Part shown: in pieces, positions 21,007 to 33,257 of the stretch
Numbering within the stretch: position 1 is the stretch's first letter
How the letters are laid out: each line of letters starts with the position of its first letter
NCBI GenBank assembly: GCA_028752905.1
Contig: JAQNBH010000012.1
Location: 28,033,816 to 28,097,815 of the forward strand
Reading direction: 5' to 3'
Source of the DNA: Cladorhizidae sp. MBARI D1340-BT2
Taxonomy: Eukaryota > Porifera > Demospongiae > Poecilosclerida > Cladorhizidae
Length of the DNA: 64,000 nucleotides
Program-made: the position numbers and the translations under genes
Notes under the pieces: model-generated
Seen by the model: only the letters and a program-made list of their open reading frames with translations
The model's database searches: none
What the model was told of the DNA's origin: nothing

Positions 21007-21833
21007 GCCCTGGACACTCCCTTGACGAGGTGTTTTAGACCTATGATGTGAAATCTCAAAGAAACAATAGCAAGTAAAGCCGTAGGGCCAACATGTAGGT
21101 TGTCAATGTGTATTTGTGTACACAGCAACTTAGCAAACCGGTCAGACCGGTGAAGAATCACTGGGTGTTTCTGACTGGCAGTGGCTGATGATCTCTCGAG
21201 CCTGCCTCCCACTCTGATGAGTCCCTTTTCATCCAAGTATGGGCATAGATGCAGAAGGGTGCTTTTTCGTGAGACGACTCCGCCTGCTTGCAGTGCATCG
21301 AGATCGGATCTGAAGGATCGTCCTTGGCTGAGCTTGAGCAACGTCTCCTCCATCCTCTGAAGTTCGGATAGTGATAGTCTGCGTGAGAGAAGTCTCTCCG
21401 CTGCTGGCGTCTTGCAGTTGTTGATGAAGCGGGTACACCAGCACAAAATGCGCTTGAGGTTCGCATATGACGAGAAGGCCTCTGTAAGGTCTATCAGTGG
21501 GATGGCAGTAGGTGGTTCTTCTGACTTGACTCTCTGTTTCTTCCAGTCTGTCCTACACGGCCATTCTGATGGCGTGAGGCGGAGCCAAGTGGGACCTTCC
21601 CACCAGAGCCTGAAGTCTACAAGGACCCTAGGAATAGCGCCCCGAGAAGCCACGTCAGCCGGGTTGCAGAGTGTGGGTACGTGTCTCCAGTGTTTGGCAG
21701 GCACTCTCTGAACAGTTTCTCTCATTCTGTTGTGCTCATAGAGCATCCCCTTCCCCGGAGGCTCATGTAGCCAGCAGAGGGTGATGGTTGAGTCACTCCA
21801 TGCAAAGATGTCTGCAGGTGGGATATGCAACAC
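20934..21833 (-). pseudogene. BEL/Pao RNase H end and integrase zinc-binding region
   Basis: It begins in the RNase H region (IFAWSDSTITLCWL, with the catalytic-site D). It passes through HWRHVPTLCNPADVASRG, a typical BEL/Pao block. It then has the integrase H2C2 finger (HIDNLHVGPTALLAI...CVRCKKAYAK). Frameshifts lie at both ends, near 21850 and 20950. Confidence 0.85.
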
Positions 21834-22717
21834 GTTAGCAACAGTACTGAGTAACTTACGAGAATGTTTGCTCCTAAGAGCTCTAGCCTCAGTATAGTAG
21901 CCCCAGCGAGGGGTGCCACCTTCGTATTAGCATAGAGTAGAGCTGTTGAAACGGTCGTGTCAGTGTACAAGACTCGAAGATACACAACTCCAGCATATGC
22001 CGCTTCTGAGGCATCACTGAAGCCGTGCAGCTGCATGCTTCTGACCGTCTTCCTCTTCTCCAAGTGATGTCTCTGGATAGGGTGCTCAGTGATGATGTGT
22101 AGATCTTGCCTCCACTTTCTCCACTCCTGTGCAATGGATTCTGGAACTGGGTCGTCCCATCCTAGCTTGAGCTTCCACAAACGTTGTAGTAGGACTTTCA
22201 CCAAGATGGTGCTTGGGGCGAACCATCCCATGAGGTCGAACGTTCTTGCGACATCTGATGCAATCTTCCTCTTGGTGGGTCGATCCTCGGGAGTGAGCAC
22301 TGGAGTAGCGACATGAAGTGTGTCCGTTTGAGTATTCCAGTGGACCCCCAAGGCCTTGTGGCACTCGGCAGGGGGCGAGAAGAGCTGCAGGTTCTCCTCT
22401 TCTCTCATTTCCTCTGGTACGGACTGAAGTAGTTCTGGAGAGCTGGACCTCCACTTTCTCAGCCTCATGCAGGCGTGATCGAGTAGTGCGTTCAGCTCCT
22501 CCCGAATCTCTACTGCCTCTTCGATGGTGCTGGCACCTGTTAAGCAGTCGTCCACGTAGAAGTGGTTCAGCACTATGTCGGCTGCTCTTGGATGTTCTGC
22601 CTGATGGTCAGATGCTGTCTGGCGCAACACCTGTGTAGCCAGGAAGGGTGACGATGTGATTCCGAAAGTGAGTCTTTTCATCCTCATCTCCGTGAGTCCC
22701 TCCCCGCAACAAGATGG
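21722..22717 (-). pseudogene. BEL/Pao reverse transcriptase C-terminal part and RNase H start
   Basis: It contains FGITSSPFLATQVLRQTA and the polymerase motif FYVDDCLTGAS (near 22550). The thumb and A17-type tether follow (GVHWNTQTDTLHVATPVLTP, ARTFDLMGWFAPSTILVKVL) and then the RNase H start (LHGFSDASEAAYAGVVYLRV). It is in the same frame as the upstream ORF, separated by one TAG at about 22718. A frameshift near 21850 ends it. Confidence 0.9.
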
Positions 22718-25426
22718 CTATAGGAAACGGTATAAGTCTCGATCATCTGGATGTAGCTGGATCTCTCGAAACATTTTAGAAATGTCTGCCGTCATGCCTA
22801 TGGAGTGGGACCTGAACGACAGAACAACATTGGTTAACAAGGGGTATAGATTGGGACCTGGCAGAAGTATCTGGTTGAGAGAGATTCCTGTTGAAGTCCT
22901 AGCAGATGCGTCGAAGACGACTCGTAGTTTGGTTGTCGTGCTGGACTTTTTCGTGACCCCGTGAGCTGGTAGATAGTAAGTTTCCGACTCAGGTTTACGC
23001 AAGTCTTCTTCAGGCACTGGTTCAGCGTGACCCATGGCCTGGTACTCTAGCAAAGCGTTAGTGAAGTTGCCAAACTGCCCCTTAGCCACCAGAGATCTCT
23101 TGTTGGCATGAAAGCGTTTCACTGCCTGACCTCGGGAGCAGCCTAAAGGGAGAGAAATAGATCTGCGTGGTAAATTGACAATGTATCTACCCTCCTCAGT
23201 TCGGGAGTGAGTGGTCTTGAAGTGCTGCACTGCCTGCTGCTCCTCCTCTGAGGTGTGGTCTGGTTCACTGGGTGGTTCTTCCACCTGCCAGAGAGCTGCT
23301 AGCAGTTCGTCGGTTGTTGGGTCTGCAGTATTGATGTGCAGACAAGGTGGATGTTCAGTTGTAGGTTGGTCTGGGTAGCATCTGCCGCGTATGATCCATC
23401 CGAATGTGGTCTCGAGAGCATGAAGCATCCCATCTGATGATGAGTGTTTACCTCGTAGCATGATGGTATCCACATAATCTGACCCGATGAGCATATCGAT
23501 ACGACCAGGTCTATCAAAGTGTGGATCTGCCAACTCAAGGTTTTTAATGAATGGCTTCTCGCGAACCCCGTGCAGCTGCATTCCTGGCAAGTCGCCAGTG
23601 ATGTTGTTGATTATCACAGCACGGCAGTCCACTGCAGGACGTCCAGGTGGAACGAGTGCCAAGTCTGCCTTATAGTGACAGCTCGGAGCCTCGATCTGGG
23701 ATATACCAACCAGGCTGGTAGTCTCCTTCAATTTGCGTACTTTCAGAGATTGAGCCAGCTTTGACGTCATGAATGTCAAATGAGAGCCACTGTCGATGAG
23801 AGCCCTGGCTGAGCGTCTGTGTCCTCCAGACTCTACAACGACCCAGCAAGTACTGATGAGTGCCTGCTGCTTAGAATGTACTGTGTAGCATGCTGGTGTA
23901 ACGTGAGCATTGGTGGCGGGAGGTGCACTAGGAGGCTGGCCTTCGGTTGGGGAATTCTGCTTGCGACGATGCAGTAGGGTATGGTGTCTTTTCCCACAGT
24001 CTCTGCAGGATCTGTTGCTAGAACAATCACGAGCAAGATGGTTTAGAGACAGACAATTCGTGCAAACCTTCAGCCTAGAGGCTGTGCTGTTTTTGTCCTC
24101 CACTCCTTTGGCCCGGAACGTCTCGCACATGTAGAGAGGGTGAGGCCCGTCGTGGCACAGTGCACAGTCCTTGCTGCTCTGATGCAAAACTGGTGGCTTC
24201 CAAGGCTTCCTCTGTTGGGCAACCGCAGGTGGCTTGGTAGCTGGAGTCTGTGTGGCGGGTGATTTTACAGCATCTGTTCTCCCGTAGAATCTCATCTGAT
24301 ACCTGCGAAGATACTCTGCAACATCCTCAAACGTAGGAGTCTTCTTGTGCTTGCTAGAGTATTCCGTCCAGTCCTGAAATAGCTTGGGCGGCATGATGAG
24401 TTCAAGGATGAGTGTATACAGTGTGTCCAGTGTGGCATCTGTACATTCCTTGAGAACAGCTATTGATGTCTGAAATAATGAGATGGTCTTGCTGATCCCT
24501 TCTGAGGTGAGATCAATAGTGTGCTTGAGAACAGCTTGCAAAGAGGTTCTACTAGTCTGTCTCGGCTGATCGTAGCGATCCTGAAGAGCTTTGATCGCTG
24601 CATCAAAGTGTGGTCCAGATCTTGTGACCGACTCGATGATGAGTTTCGCTTCCTCTGTCTTGACCGTCATGTTGAGAAATGCCAATCGGTCGACGTCTGT
24701 GAGACCGTCGTCTTTGGAAAGCGTGTTCCTGAATTTCTCCCAAAAAGGACGCCAGCCCACGGCTGTGCCATCGAAGTCGGGCAATGGCATACGAGGTAGT
24801 CTGTCAAACTTAGACATTCCTTTGGGTTTGGAACTGGAGACTGGGGCTGAGGGTGCAGTGTCCTCGCCGTGTCTGAGTTGTAGACCATGTAGGTCCCTGA
24901 TGAGTGCTTGGATGCCGTCCATCACTTCTGGGCGACTGGAGATTGTGTCTGCTGATTCTTGCATCTCAGACAATTTCTCTTGCAAGTCCCAAAGTGTGGG
25001 GGCTACGTGGCATCCGTCGAGTTTGGGCAGGTCTGCCAAGGAGTCCATGGACCGTCTGATTGTTCGGCAACGTCTGTAGAGTCTAGCTGCCTCTTCTTCT
25101 GCCTCCAGGGCTGACCCTAGCGTGATCATCCGCGTGCTTTCTACAGAGTAGTCGGCTTCTTCTCCGTCGATGTCCACTTCCTTCAGAAAGCTGACGATGG
25201 CGTCATGGACCACATCTGCAGTGACCGTGTCCTGCAGCAGCTTGTGTCGACGTACTGAAATCCCTTTGGCATCTAGCTCTTTGGTAGGCTTCGTCTGCAA
25301 CTCCCTAAGATAGGTATCACACCGCGTGGTGCTACGTAGCAGATTAGATCTCTTCTTCTTCAGGGTCGGCAGATCCAGCTCCGCGAACTCTGCTTCCAGT
25401 CGTCCTCTGTCTTCAAGCGTAGTCAT
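22718..25426 (-). pseudogene. BEL/Pao gag, protease and reverse transcriptase N-terminal part
   Basis: I take the start at MTTLEDRGRL (25426); a longer start at 25492 adds a hydrophobic stretch that is not typical of gag. The order is a gag (DUF1759-like) region with FDRLPRMPLPDFDGTAVGWR, then a zinc knuckle (CTNCLSLNHLARDC and CRDCGKRHHTLLH). An aspartic protease follows with ALIDSGSHLTFM (DSG motif, near 23790). RT starts after a VVFDASART block. The frame stops at a TAG at about 22718 within RT. A TGG-to-TAG change in this conserved region is the likely cause. Confidence 0.9.
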
Positions 25427-25619
25427 GATAGGCTTGCAGACACAACTGAAAATGAATAAGAGATACAAGAAAGAAAAAATGTCAAGTGACAAATGAGGTG
25501 GTGAAAAGATGGTGAGTGTGACAAGAGAAGTTCACAAGTCGTCTGTGTTTCTTTGCCACTCCAATCTTTGTTGGTTTTCCGGTTCTCTCCTGAGCCTTGG
25601 TCGCAAGTATGCTGGCAGC

Positions 25620-25647
25620 AAGATAGTATCCGGCTCGAAGGACCAAA
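25620..25647 (-). other. candidate primer binding site of the BEL/Pao element
   Basis: Directly inside the 5' LTR, the coding strand reads TTTGGTCCTTCGAGCCGGAT. TGG followed by a tRNA-arm-like TTCGAGCC pattern fits pairing with a tRNA 3' end. I do not name the tRNA. Confidence 0.55.
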
Positions 25648-26100
25648 TGTTCGGGACTACTCAGCACTGTGGAGAGTGTTGTCCCTGAAGCGAGTTTCCT
25701 GCGTCCCACGCACAACCGTACTCGTAGTCAACCTGTATGGGGAAAGACCCACTTGCGAGTTTTCGTCTGTCAAGACCTTCAGCAGAGCGTGTAGCCGATA
25801 AATATATAGCACCACACGTCTCCCCGTGTCTCTAGGCTTCAGCAGAGGGCGTAAATCTCTGCCTAGTCTGAAACGGCCGAAGCCTCTTGAAATAACACTG
25901 TCCGGCAGTCGGGATGTGTCCTAGTCGCTACTACCCTGCTAGGCTGGATAGCGGACTTAAAAAGTTAGTGAGCATGCTCATACAAAACTAATAATATCTG
26001 AGCTGAGAATGTATAACTGAGATAAGGAGTGTACATGCGCGAGTAACAATTAATCCTCCCGTGGAGGCGTAGCTGCTCCATAGAGGCCAGAGCCCGATCA
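25648..26100 (-). repeat. 5' LTR of the BEL/Pao element
   Basis: 453 bp, nearly identical to the other LTR apart from a 56-bp deletion and about two substitutions. That argues for a recent insertion. Confidence 0.9.
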
Positions 26101-26706
26101 CACTGTTATCCACTGGAAGGGTTTAGTACTGCTCTCATGACTGACAGCTAATAGGATGCCAGCTCCTGACATGTCTTACCCTCTCCATGTTGGGAATGAT
26201 AAAAATACAAAATCGAAGCAGCTACAGTTAATGATTAATACTAGTCAGAAATTTACTTTAAGTCCCTATCAAGCAACCATATAATGATACAGTGATAACA
26301 TTTTTGTGAACCCACACTGACCACAAACTATGATTATCAACATAGCTTATAATGCAGATTGCTAACAGTCAGCAATCATTGTTTTTTGGGGCTATAAGCA
26401 GCTAAGGTATTGGAGACAAGGAAGCATGTATAATAATGTCCACAACACAACATTTATATTTTTACATAATATATAATTAAGTTTTCATATATGGAGGGAA
26501 AAGGAAAAGCAGGCAAAAGAGGCAAAAGAGAGATTAGTTCTCCAAAAGCAGCATCTATCAAATAAAGTTAAGTCCCAGGATATACTGAAGCTAGCTAGCC
26601 AAGGCATTACCAGCGTACGCAAAAATAGCCATTGCGTTTAGAAAACTAACAGGCTAATACTACAGTTATATCCCATTCACAAACCTAATAAGTCTTCTTG
26701 TCTTAT

Positions 26707-27466
26707 CACTTCCTCGTCAGAAACAAAACCACTATTTTGTGCTATAGCGCTAAGCTCTTCCACTCCCATTACAAGAGTTATGACTGTTGTGGTCATCTTT
26801 TCCATGGCTACGGAATATGTGAATGGATAAATTGTAGGTTTGGTGACCAAACTGGAGGCAATGTCTGTGTGGAAGAGACAGTGGATGGCAAGGCTGAGGA
26901 GGTGGCAGTGGAAGCAATGAAAGAGGGTGATGGTTGGATTTGTTGTTGAGTCTGAGTTGGGGCTGGGGTGTGTAAGTAGGTGTGGTTGATACTGATGTTG
27001 GTTGAGGCATGGGTGTGGTCAATTCTGTTGTAGGTTGAGGCTGGAGTATGGAAGTCAGTGTGGTCAATATACTGATGTGGTTTGAGGCTGGGGTGTGGTC
27101 AATACTGATGTGGTTTGAGGCTGGAGTGTGGTCGATACTGAAGTATCTGGAAGTGCATGTTGTAGTGTTTGCAGAGTCGGATGTGGAAGCAACCACAGAG
27201 TCTTTTACCGAGATGGGTGTGGTAAAAGCAGCATTCAAATGTACTTGGGTCGATGGGTTGGGTAAAGGTGTCGTGTGTAATGCGGCAGGTATCGCGAAGG
27301 AATGAGCATCTTCCCTAAATATATTTTATCAACATTTGTTCACTAAAATTTCCTTACCTTCTTGCAGGCCTTCAAATTCCTCAACACTTCCATCTGCAAA
27401 TGGCTCATCCAAGTCCCTATCTGCATCCAATGCCTTGAGGACCTCCTTACAAAGAGAAACATTGTC
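26707..27466 (-). pseudogene. coding relic of U3 (same as 8330-9090)
   Basis: Same acidic exon, donor site and Ser/Thr/Pro-rich frame (27238-26750) as in U1, with the minisatellite at about 26948-27150. U3 and U6 share small changes here, such as TCCGACTCTG (minus strand) in place of TCAGACTCTG. Confidence 0.35.
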
Positions 27467-28256
27467 TTTTTGTTATCCTATTTTTAATATGTATTGAAGT
27501 CACAATTGTTTTCAAGATGTTATAGCAAGTGCTATAATTATAGTGCTATATAATAAAGGCACTATCATGAACTTACAGTATTATAGAGCGGTATCGCAGC
27601 AATGGATCCTTAGCCGATCGCGAGGCTGACGCCATTTGGCGTCAACCGCCGTTATGAGCACGCAAGGGCGTGACGCCAAATGGCGTCTGAGCACGCACGC
27701 CAATTGGCGTCTATCGCGTTCGGTTATAAAAACTGGCTAATATTTCACTAAAGGAGTTGTAAAATTGATATGGCAATAGCTATGACTGACACAAGAAGCT
27801 AAGGTGTTCAGTGTCTTTATGACCCATCATGGCTGTGGTTTGCTGTCAGGTGCGAGATGAAGACATTATACTAACTGGCTAATATTTCACTAAGCAGTTG
27901 TAAAATTGATATGAAAATAGCTCTGACTGACATAATACACAAGAAGCTGAGGTGTTTGGTGTCTCAACAAACATGGTAGAAAATAAGCTCGTCACATATC
28001 AGATGAGCTGTAACAAGTGCCACATGTGAGTAGAGTAGAGAGCATGCACATGCACATGTGTATGCACTGCAAGCACTTTAATTATGAGCCATCATGGCTG
28101 TGGTTTGCTGTCAAGTGTGAGATGAAGTGGAATAGTGTGATATAACAGTGAGAACTTCTTTTTGAATTGTCATTTGTTGTGTACCCATTTTAGTGTTCTT
28201 GCATACAGCCAGAATCCAGTTTGTTATCCATTGCCAATGTTGCATGCAAAGCCTCT

Positions 28257-28488
28257 ACTTGTGTGTGTATGTGTGTGTGGGTGGGTGTGTGTTGTTCATG
28301 TGCATGTGTATGCTGTGTGTGAGTTTGTGTGCATGTATGTGTGTCTGAAGCTGTATGTGTATGTGTGTGCATGTGTGTGTGGTGTGTGCGTGTGCATGTT
28401 TGGGTGCATCTGTATGTGTGTGGTGTGTTCGTACATAATTTGTGTGTATATGTGTGGTGTGTGTGCATATTTGTGTGTGTATGTGTGA
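28257..28488. repeat. TG-rich microsatellite (U3)
   Basis: Same interrupted TG tract, shortened by a few bases near 28460 compared with U1 and U2. Confidence 0.9.
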
Positions 28489-28730
28489 TGGCTCATAATT
28501 AAAATGCTTGCCGTGTGTACACATGTGCATGTGCGTGCTCTCTACTCTACTCACATGTGGCATTTGTGACAGCTCATCTGATAATGTGACGAGCTTATTT
28601 TCTACCATGTTTTCTCAAACACTGAACACCTTAGCTGACTGTGTATTATGTCAGTCAGAGCTATTGCCATACATGGTCATATCAACTTTACAACTGCTTA
28701 GTGAAATATTAGGCATACATCACCAGTTAG

Positions 28731-28740
28731 TATATATAAA
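28731..28740 (+). promoter_or_regulatory. TATA-like box of short M35 gene (U3)
   Basis: TATATATAAA, 56 bp before the ATG at 28796, followed by the GAGAG-rich leader. Confidence 0.5.
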
Positions 28741-28795
28741 GAGTGAGAGGGAGAGAGGATTGGCAGATGCAAAATCAAATATTCATCACAGAAAA

Positions 28796-29242
28796 ATGTG
28801 GCTTCCTGTGATTCTAACCATTATCTCTGTTAGCAGTGTCAGCTGTGAGCCATTTATGGCTACAATTTTTACTTCTCCTCGATACGAAGTGGGAGAGGAC
28901 ATTACATGCAAAGTCGTCATCACCAATACCAATGATCGAGACTACTACCTTTCGACGAGAAACACACCACTCGATGAGCTGGCTGCACACACTTTCGAAA
29001 TTACTCAGAATGGAAATCCAGTACACTATGATGGTCTTCTCTACCAACGAACACCTCCAACATTAAAGGAGTTCATACTGGTTCAAGCTAAATCCTCCCT
29101 CTCTACGACTATCGACCTTTCTCAGTCCTACAGCTTGAAAACTAATGTTGATCATAAAGTCATGCTGAAAACCATGATAAGCTATTACGAGTACAACATA
29201 TCAGACACCAAGTCACAGTTTATCTTCTTCTTATCTCAGTAA
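28796..29242 (+). CDS. short secreted M35 N-terminal-domain protein (U3)
   Basis: The open 148-codon frame encodes the same protein as the U2 copy as far as I can see. It has a signal peptide, one N-terminal domain and the ...DTKSQFIFFLSQ tail created by the shared 627-bp deletion. It has an intact TATA-like box, unlike U2. No catalytic residues remain. It could act only as a binding or decoy domain, or be a non-functional by-product of recent duplication. Confidence 0.6.
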   Translation: MWLPVILTIISVSSVSCEPFMATIFTSPRYEVGEDITCKVVITNTNDRDYYLSTRNTPLDELAAHTFEITQNGNPVHYDGLLYQRTPPTLKEFILVQAKSSLSTTIDLSQSYSLKTNVDHKVMLKTMISYYEYNISDTKSQFIFFLSQ

Positions 29243-29705
29243 ATTGATAAGACTATGTGCTATTGCTGTTGTTCTGTGATGTGTACCAGTATAATATATT
29301 CTAATCAAAATTGAAATGTGATAAGCATTGTATATATATATATGTTTGGGGGGGTTGATGCCGCTAAGGATTGTTGGATGTTACATGTATTATAATCTGA
29401 TCAATGTTTCATTTTAATGAATTGCATATTTTCTAAAACCTTCCACTACTCAACTTCTACAAGAATCTTTTGACTGATTTGACTATAAATATTTGTGCAA
29501 TATAGTATATGGACTACTTTATAACTAAGCTGGTATAAGTGTGTGTCACTGTGGGTGGGCAAAGACCTTGTTGAAATAATGAGCATTAGAAATTCAGGTC
29601 TATTCCTGCTACTATTATCTACCACTCAAGATATAGTACCTGCAAATCTAAGCATCGATTTGCTTTAAGTAGGTGGCCGAACATGATCTTCTGTTCGCTC
29701 TTTAA

Positions 29706-31874
29706 CACTCACCGCCATAAGCGCCTACAGGCGCGAACTCGACATCGCTCACGTACGGGAACGAGATACAGATTAAATTTTTTTACCAGGGGGTGCGCGT
29801 AGGATATCTCTAAACCAGGGATTCTCAACCGTTCCTCCATCATTTACCGCCTCAGCCAGATGTATTTCAGCCAGATGTATTTCACCCCCTTACTCCCATA
29901 CAAAAAATGCATAGCCATCATAAAGGCACAGAAAAGTAAGAAACACATTTATTATCTAGGTTTTGCATAAAATAAAATATAGTAATATATTTTGATAAAG
30001 AAAGAAATTATATAGTCCATTCGTATCACAAAAAAAAAATCAAACAGAAAACCAGAAGCATTATCAGTGGGAATACTGCTGATTCATTGAATCAACCAGT
30101 TTATTTATTCGAGGAGCTGTTGATGACAACGCTACTCTCATATCGTCATCAATTTTCATGCGCTTCCTGGCGTTTGTCTTCATTGCTGCTAAATTTGAGA
30201 ACCCTGATTCACATAAGTATTAGTGACAAAAGGAAGAAACACTTGGAAGGCACGCTGAGTAAGAAGTGGGAATGAATCTGTGAGTTTTATCCAAAAATCA
30301 ATACCAACCTTTTCAAATTCTTCTCTAAGATTAGCAGAGGATTGAAGATCAATCAGCTCATCTTTTGCTGGGTCGTCATCTTTCGTTTCTGACAGGTCAG
30401 TAGTAAAAGGTCTTATTATCCATCTCTCTGTAGGAATCATGTCTTTTGAAAAGTAGCCAGTGAAGTTTTCCTTCAAGATTTTCAAATGATCTGTGATGTC
30501 TTCATTTATCTCAGGTAACACACTTGGTCTTCCACTAATGACCTCATCCAAGTTTGGAAAATTTGCCAAGTTACTTTGATGAACTCTTCTTGCCCATAAG
30601 TCCATGTTTGCCTGCAATGCTGTTATCTTTTCACTTGCTTCAACAATGGTTACTGATGTTCCCTGGAGTTGTTTGTTGACTTGGTTAAGATGGGTAAATA
30701 TATCTGAGAGGTATATATTATATTCCCTAAACAGGCAATGAACTTGGGATCAGCAAAATTTTCACACAGCTTTGAATCCCGGTCATGAAGAAAAATCTCT
30801 ACCTCAGTACGGAGCTGAAACACACGATTAAGAATAAGTCCACATGGAAGCCACCTCATTTCAGTATGAAGCAAAAGAGTTGAATGCTCAGAACCCATCT
30901 CATCACAAAAAGCTTTGAACAAACGGTGATTCAGTGCTTGGCACGAATAAAATTAACAGCCTCGGCAACTTTATGAAAAACCATTTTCAGATTCAGCCAA
31001 TGCATGTTTGTGAAGAATACAATGTGTTATTATCACATTGGGTGCCTTTTGCTTCACAAGTGCAAGTGAAGCCTGATCTCACTCTCATCATGGCTGGGGC
31101 TCCATCAGTACAGATTGAACCAACAATGTCTCATGTGAGATTGTTCCTTTCAGAGAAGTCTTGTGTTTTCTAGTAGCCTTTGTGAGATGTTCACAGAAGA
31201 GAAATTCATTCTTCAGTTCTTTTCCACATATGTAACGGACAAAAACAAGAAGTTGTGACAAATTTGCAACATCACAGTTCATCAAGTTGCAAAGAATTTT
31301 TTGCTGGGCTAGATTTGATCTGCTCAATAACTTGTTGACAAATATCTTGAGACATTTCAATAATATATACAGTAGTAGAATTATTTACCTCATTTTTTAT
31401 CCCCAGGGGGTAAATTTACCAGAATCCCGGTAAAAATACAATCAAAGAAAAATTCCAGGTAGCACGTGATTCCGAAGTCACGGCAACAAAAATAATTATA
31501 TAAATTTTATTTTTTTGACAATGATGACTTTACTTCACTGTGACCGTCCCGATAGCTTCTGGAGGCTCTTCTTCGGTGGAAAGCTGCAGAACCATCTACT
31601 GCAGACTCGCTATCTATCAAAATCCTACGGAGTAGAGGAAAAAAGTCGCTCCTGGATGGACTCTGTTGTTAGTGACTTTTTTTAAACTGTTGTAGACATA
31701 GAGATGCGTAACTTTTGTTTCCCTGGTTCAACAGAGCTGATTCATATACCAAGTTATAGCTCTTTCAATTTTCAATCGAATGATATGCTTTGTTTTGGTT
31801 ACCAAAAAGGTATGAAAATAAAAAATATTTAAAAAATTAAATAAATGTGTTGGCTAAAGTTGGCGGTGAAAGGG
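29706..31874. mobile_element. piggyBac-like element at the U3/U4 junction, carrying a hAT
   Basis: Between TTAA 29702-29705 and TTAA 31875-31878. The internal hAT runs from 29816 (after CTCTAAAC at 29808-29815) to about 31420. Confidence 0.75.
30064..31367 (-). pseudogene. ZBED5/FAM200-like hAT transposase, N-terminally truncated (U3/U4)
   Basis: Same truncated gene as in the other junctions. It has RVFQLRTEVEIF where U1 and U2 have FELR. It also has one base fewer at about 30940 (GCTTGGCACGAA instead of GCTTGGGCACGAA). Both changes are shared with the inverted copy in U6. Confidence 0.8.
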
Positions 31875-32546
31875 TTAAATGACCCATGCATTTATGATAC
31901 GTAATTGAAAAATGTGCCTGATATCCATTATCCATTGCTTATGTATATTGCTTATGGTTGTAATTTATGACACTGTTATCTACTGGAAGGGTTTAGTACT
32001 GCTCTCATGACTGACAGCTAATAGGATGCTTTATAAGCCAGCTCCTGACATGTCTTACCCTCTCCATGTTGGGAATGATAAAAATACAAAATCGAAGCAG
32101 CTACAGTTAATGATTAATACTAGTCAGAAATTTACTTTAAGACCCTATCAAGCAACCATATAATGATACAGTGATAACATTTTTGTGAACCCACACTGAC
32201 CACAAACTATGATTATCAACATAGCTTATAATGCAGATTGCTAACAGTCAGCAATCATTGTTTTGGGGGGCTATAAGCAGCTAAGGTATTGGAGACAAGG
32301 AAGCATGTATAATAATGTCCACAACACAACATTTATATTTTTACATAATATATAATTAAGTTTTCATATATGGAGGGAAAAGGAAAAGCAGGCAAAAGAG
32401 GCAAATGAGAGATTAGTTCTCCAAAAGCAGCATCTATCAAATAAAGTTAAGTCCCAGGATATACTGAAGCTAGCTAGCCAAGGCATTACCAGCGTACGCA
32501 AAAATAGCCATTGCGTTTAGAAAACTAACAGGCAGTTATATCCCAT

Positions 32547-32897
32547 TCACAAACCTAAGAAGTCTTCTTGTCTTATCACTTCCTCGTCAGAAACGAAACC
32601 ACTATCTTGTGCTATAGCGCTAAGCTCTTCCACTCCCATTACAAGAGTTATGACTGTTGTGGTCATCTTTTCTATGGCTCCACATTCACAAAAAGGCCAA
32701 CACAAGTATATAAGAACTCCCACGCTAGAGTTATCTACAGGCGAGTCAAGAGTGCCGCCTGTCACTAGAAAAATGGCTTCTGCAAGATTTCTTGTCCTAG
32801 TCATATTTAGGTCGTATAAAGGATTCCGTGTTTCAATATTTTTTAGTGACGCGGATGAGAAGCTAAATTGAGAGCACTGAAACAGTATTGGGAACAC
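32547..32897 (-). pseudogene. unidentified conserved exon-like ORF (U4)
   Basis: A 116-residue minus-strand frame. Its last 40 residues (MTTTVITLVMGVEELSAIAQ then a SDEEVIRQEDFL block) recur in all compact units and, with amino-acid changes but an open frame, in U5 (about 42600-42480, VEELSSIAESGGFVSDEEV). The upstream part differs between compact and long units. I do not recognise the family. Confidence 0.35.
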
Positions 32898-33028
32898 ATC
32901 ATCATTATGACATCATCAAAAACAAACTACACCTTTGGTTAGCATCTAGGCTAGGTCTAGCAATGCAATCTAGCAATGCAACACATGATTTAGAATTTTT
33001 TTGCAAAATTCTTGTAATATAGCTACCT

Positions 33029-33257
33029 AGCTATATATCTAACTTGACTAATGATCCTTCTACACTGGCAAAATAGAACATACACATCACCAGAACCAGT
33101 GTTCGGCATATTCAAGAATCAAGTGAAAAAAGTTGTGCTATATATCTAACTTGACTAATGATCCTTCTACACTGGCAAAATAGAACATACACATCACCAG
33201 AACCAGTTTTTTGATCTGCATGTTCGGCATATTCAAGAACCAAGTGAAAAAAGTTGT
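33029..33257. repeat. tandem duplication of about 110 bp
   Basis: The segment from CTATATATCTAACTTGACTA through AAGTGAAAAAAGTTGT occurs at about 33029-33137 and again at about 33139-33257. U5 (about 42980) and U5' (about 54620) have it once, so it is specific to U4. Confidence 0.7.

Larger units (their letters stand above)
19463..26100 (-). mobile_element. BEL/Pao LTR retrotransposon
   Basis: A 6638-bp element flanked by the 5-bp duplication CACTG (19458-19462 and 26101-26105). LTRs begin TGTTCGGG and end CCCGATCA in plus orientation. The coding strand is minus: gag (DUF1759-like), CCHC knuckle, A17-type protease, RT, RNase H, integrase and a DUF5641-like C-terminus. That order and those domains are typical of BEL/Pao. 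It carries one in-frame stop and two frameshifts. The insertion is absent from U1, U2, U4, U5 and U6, so it postdates the duplications. Confidence 0.95.
19360..29705. repeat. array unit U3 (compact, with BEL/Pao insertion)
   Basis: From TTAA 19360-19363 to TTAA 29702-29705. Removing the BEL/Pao element (19463-26100) and one CACTG copy leaves about 3.7 kb matching U1 and U2. Contents after the insertion are the coding relic (about 26707-27466, minus), palindromes (27626-27710), the TG tract (28257-28488) and the short M35 gene (28796-29242). Confidence 0.85.

Noticed and set aside
22318..25801. Plus-strand ORFs over the BEL/Pao element
   Set aside because: Antisense shadows of the gag-pol frames.
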